Shown in pieces: positions 61,920 to 64,000 of a stretch of 64,000 bases of DNA. The stretch lies in the NCBI RefSeq assembly GCF_021390515.1, contig NZ_JAJUXI010000006.1, positions 1 through 64,000 of the forward strand, given 5' to 3'. The notes beneath the pieces are model-generated. The model saw only the letters and a list, made by a program, of their open reading frames with translations. It was not told the origin of the DNA and did no database searches. Origin of the DNA: Dyadobacter sp. CY326 (lineage in GTDB: Bacteria > Bacteroidota > Bacteroidia > Cytophagales > Spirosomataceae). The stretch's first letter is position 1; each line of letters begins with the position of its first letter. Position numbers and translations under genes: made by a program.

Positions 61920-64000
61920 ATGAGTATATCAACGCTCTCTATCAAACGGCCGGTTCTTGCGATTGTCATGAACCTGCTCATCATACTTTTCGGGTTTCTG
62001 GGATACAAGTTTCTCGGGATGCGCGAATTCCCATCCATTGACCCGCCAGTGGTTTCCATCCGGACCAGTTACACCGGAGCCAATGCGGATATCATTGAAT
62101 CCCAGATTACGGAACCGCTTGAAAAACAGTTAAATAGCATTGAGGGAATCAAGTCGATCAACTCTACGAGTAGCCAGGGAACAAGCCAGATCACCGTTGA
62201 GTTCGACATTGGCGTCAACATGGAACGCGCTGCCAATGACGTGCGCGATAAAGTGGGCTCGGCTTCAAGGACATTGCCATTGGACATTGACGGGCCTCCC
62301 GTTGTTGCAAAAGCGGATGCCAACTCGGAACCGATCATTGTGCTCACCTTCAAAAGCGACACGCGATCCCACCTGGAAGTAAGTGATTATGCTGAAAACA
62401 TTATCGCGCAACGCTTGCAAACCATTGAAGGCGTAAGCGAAATCAGGATTTTCGGTCAGAAAAAATATGCCATGCGCATTTGGATGGACCCAATCAAAAT
62501 GGCATCATTGGGCATCACGACGCAGGATGTGAAAATTGCACTGGACAAGGAGAATGTGGAATTGCCGAGCGGAAAACTGGCTGGCGATAACACAGAACTT
62601 ACTGTAAAAACCATTGGCCGTTTCAGGACTGAAGAAGATTTTAACGAAATGATTGTTAAAAACTCCGCCACGCAAACCATTCATTTAAAGGACATTGGGC
62701 ATGCAATGCTCGGACCGGAAAATGAAGAGACCATTTTGCGATTGGACAATGTACCCATGATCGGGCTCGCCATTTCACCTATGCCTGGCGCCAATTATCT
62801 AAACATTGCCGAGGAAGTGAACAAGCGAATGGCGGACATTAAAAAGGAACTGCCGAAGGATTATGAGCTTGATACACTGATTGATAACACCATTTTCGTG
62901 GAGCGCTCCATAGAAGAAGTGGGCGAAACGTTGCTCATTGCGATCATTCTAGTGGTGATCATCATTTATCTCTTCTTCCGCGACTGGCTTATTGCATTCC
63001 GTCCGCTGATTGACATTCCCGTGTCGCTGATCGGGACGTTTTTTGTCATGTATATCATGGGATTTTCGATCAATGTGCTTACGCTGCTGGCCATTGTGCT
63101 GGCAACCGGGCTCGTGGTCGATGACGGGATTGTAGTTACGGAAAATATTTTCAAGAAAATTGAGCAGGGCATGGGGCCCATCGAAGCGGCCATCAAAGGG
63201 GCAAACGAGATCATCTTTGCAGTTTTGTCCACTTCCATCACGCTGGCTTCTGTGTTTCTTCCGGTGATTTTTATGGAGGGTTTTGTCGGGAAGCTTTTCC
63301 GGGAATTTGGGATTGTGATTTCTGCGGCGGTTCTGATTTCAGCATTCGTTTCGCTTACATTGACGCCAATGCTTAATGCATATCTAGTTCGTAAGACGCA
63401 CAAAAAGAGCTGGTTCTACGAAAAAACAGAGCCTTTCTTCGAAAGCATAACAACCAACTACGGCACTGCATTGGGCAAATTCCTTAAAATGCGCTGGGTT
63501 GCAATTCCGATTGTGGCGGCGACTGTGGGTATGATATGGTTTTTTGGAAAAGGCCTGCAATCAGAACTTGCGCCATTGGACGACCGCAACTGGTTCCGGA
63601 TCAATATGACCGCTCCCGAGGGCTCTTCATACGAGTTCACCGATCGTTATGTGCAGGAAGTGGGGCAAATGCTGATGGATTCGATGCCTGGAAAAAAAGG
63701 CCTGATGCTTATTACATCGCCCGGAAACTCGGGCCTCGGCGCTGCGAATACAGGAAGCGGCAGGATTGCTTTGGTGGATAAAAAAGACAGAAAGGAATCG
63801 CAGCAGGAAATTGCGGATTATATCAATCAAAAATTAAAGCAAATGCCTGATGCAAAATCATTTGTGGTGCAGCAGCAAACGATTTCTGTGGATTCGCGCG
63901 GCGGCTTGCCGATTCAGTATGTGATCCAGGCGCCGGATTTTGAGAGATTGCGCTCATATCTTCCACGGTTTATGGAAGAAGCTTCCAACGACCCGACTTT
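61920..64000 (+). CDS. RND efflux transporter permease, 3' truncated by window end
   Basis: An AcrB/MexB-type inner membrane pump, 693 codons visible from ATG 61920 (MSISTLSIKRPVLAIVMNLL). The first membrane helix, MREFPSIDPPVVSIRTSYTGA, the PN1/PN2 porter blocks (SQITEPLEKQLNSIEGI, AANDVRDKV) and the TM2-TM6 region, with VVDDGIVVTENIF holding the proton-relay Asp pair, are all present. VLSTSITLASVFLPVIFMEG and the second hydrophobic repeat start (ALGKFLKMRWVAIPI) follow. The reading frame stays open to the window end, so the remaining part of the usual 1020-1050 residues lies beyond it. Substrates unknown; it forms a pump with the adaptor encoded upstream. Confidence 0.93.
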   Translation, partial: MSISTLSIKRPVLAIVMNLLIILFGFLGYKFLGMREFPSIDPPVVSIRTSYTGANADIIESQITEPLEKQLNSIEGIKSINSTSSQGTSQITVEFDIGVNMERAANDVRDKVGSASRTLPLDIDGPPVVAKADANSEPIIVLTFKSDTRSHLEVSDYAENIIAQRLQTIEGVSEIRIFGQKKYAMRIWMDPIKMASLGITTQDVKIALDKENVELPSGKLAGDNTELTVKTIGRFRTEEDFNEMIVKNSATQTIHLKDIGHAMLGPENEETILRLDNVPMIGLAISPMPGANYLNIAEEVNKRMADIKKELPKDYELDTLIDNTIFVERSIEEVGETLLIAIILVVIIIYLFFRDWLIAFRPLIDIPVSLIGTFFVMYIMGFSINVLTLLAIVLATGLVVDDGIVVTENIFKKIEQGMGPIEAAIKGANEIIFAVLSTSITLASVFLPVIFMEGFVGKLFREFGIVISAAVLISAFVSLTLTPMLNAYLVRKTHKKSWFYEKTEPFFESITTNYGTALGKFLKMRWVAIPIVAATVGMIWFFGKGLQSELAPLDDRNWFRINMTAPEGSSYEFTDRYVQEVGQMLMDSMPGKKGLMLITSPGNSGLGAANTGSGRIALVDKKDRKESQQEIADYINQKLKQMPDAKSFVVQQQTISVDSRGGLPIQYVIQAPDFERLRSYLPRFMEEASNDPT

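Overview
The window looks like chromosomal DNA of a member of the Bacteroidota, order Cytophagales, most likely near Dyadobacter or Spirosoma (family Spirosomataceae). The evidence is a SusC/SusD outer-membrane pair, Bacteroidota-specific small proteins (DUF4286, the Hc1-like 'histone H1' peptide, a PepSY-like peptide), a near absence of Shine-Dalgarno sequences, and promoter elements of the Bacteroidota type (TTTG at -33, TAnnTTTG at -7). The genus is an inference. No phage, insertion sequence, integrase, CRISPR array or tRNA gene was seen.

Layout. 1-350: an rRNA-type terminator followed by 5S-rRNA-like relics. 532-7300: a methyltransferase, a DUF5009 membrane acyltransferase-like protein, an AlkZ-like glycosylase, ispD, queA and a biotin carboxylase. 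7519-18198: an unknown membrane protein, an alpha-oxoamine synthase (sphingolipid or sulfonolipid type), an Hc1-like peptide, a MaoC hydratase, a short hibernation factor, CysM, two alpha/beta hydrolases, a long-chain acyl-CoA ligase and a GNAT acetyltransferase. 18230-23797: a minus-strand run of two coiled-coil membrane proteins, a candidate HolD (psi)-like protein, a nuclease-like protein and a SorA/SorB-like sulfite dehydrogenase pair. 24013-25558: two tandem exported ferritin-like proteins. 26135-30461: a PepSY-like peptide, then a sigma-54 response regulator and a hybrid histidine kinase that converge and overlap by 13 bp.

30671-35458: a 3-keto-glycoside type locus. Two DUF1080 proteins are divergently transcribed, and one is followed by a beta-propeller/cytochrome c oxidoreductase. 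35609-40998: an unknown protein, an acidic Ala/Glu/Lys-repeat protein, then the most striking locus of the window: a 51-codon exported peptide ending in CPACGMG, 22 bp before a DUF692/MNIO enzyme. This is a minimal RiPP-like pair. It is followed by an alpha-glucan-phosphorylase homologue that lacks the PLP-binding lysine, and by a Uma2-family protein. 40995-44756: an RmlD-like reductase, a cyclophilin, a lipoprotein and a BamA/TamA-like barrel on the minus strand.

44931-54421: a SusC/SusD-led operon without glycoside hydrolases. It carries a ceramidase-N-terminal-like protein, a PqaA-family protein and a DegT/DnrJ aminotransferase. 54458-60523: a 2021-residue alpha-2-macroglobulin with an intact CAEQ thioester motif and a SusC-like segment in its middle. 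60801-64000: an RND efflux adaptor and the 5' part of its inner-membrane pump, which runs off the window.

Many of these genes act at the cell envelope: lipid synthesis, outer-membrane uptake, periplasmic redox, protease trapping and efflux. The best candidates for undescribed biology are the peptide/MNIO pair (37261-38572), the glycoside-hydrolase-free Sus locus, the catalytically altered GT35 homologue, the psi-like protein and the expanded 5S relic.
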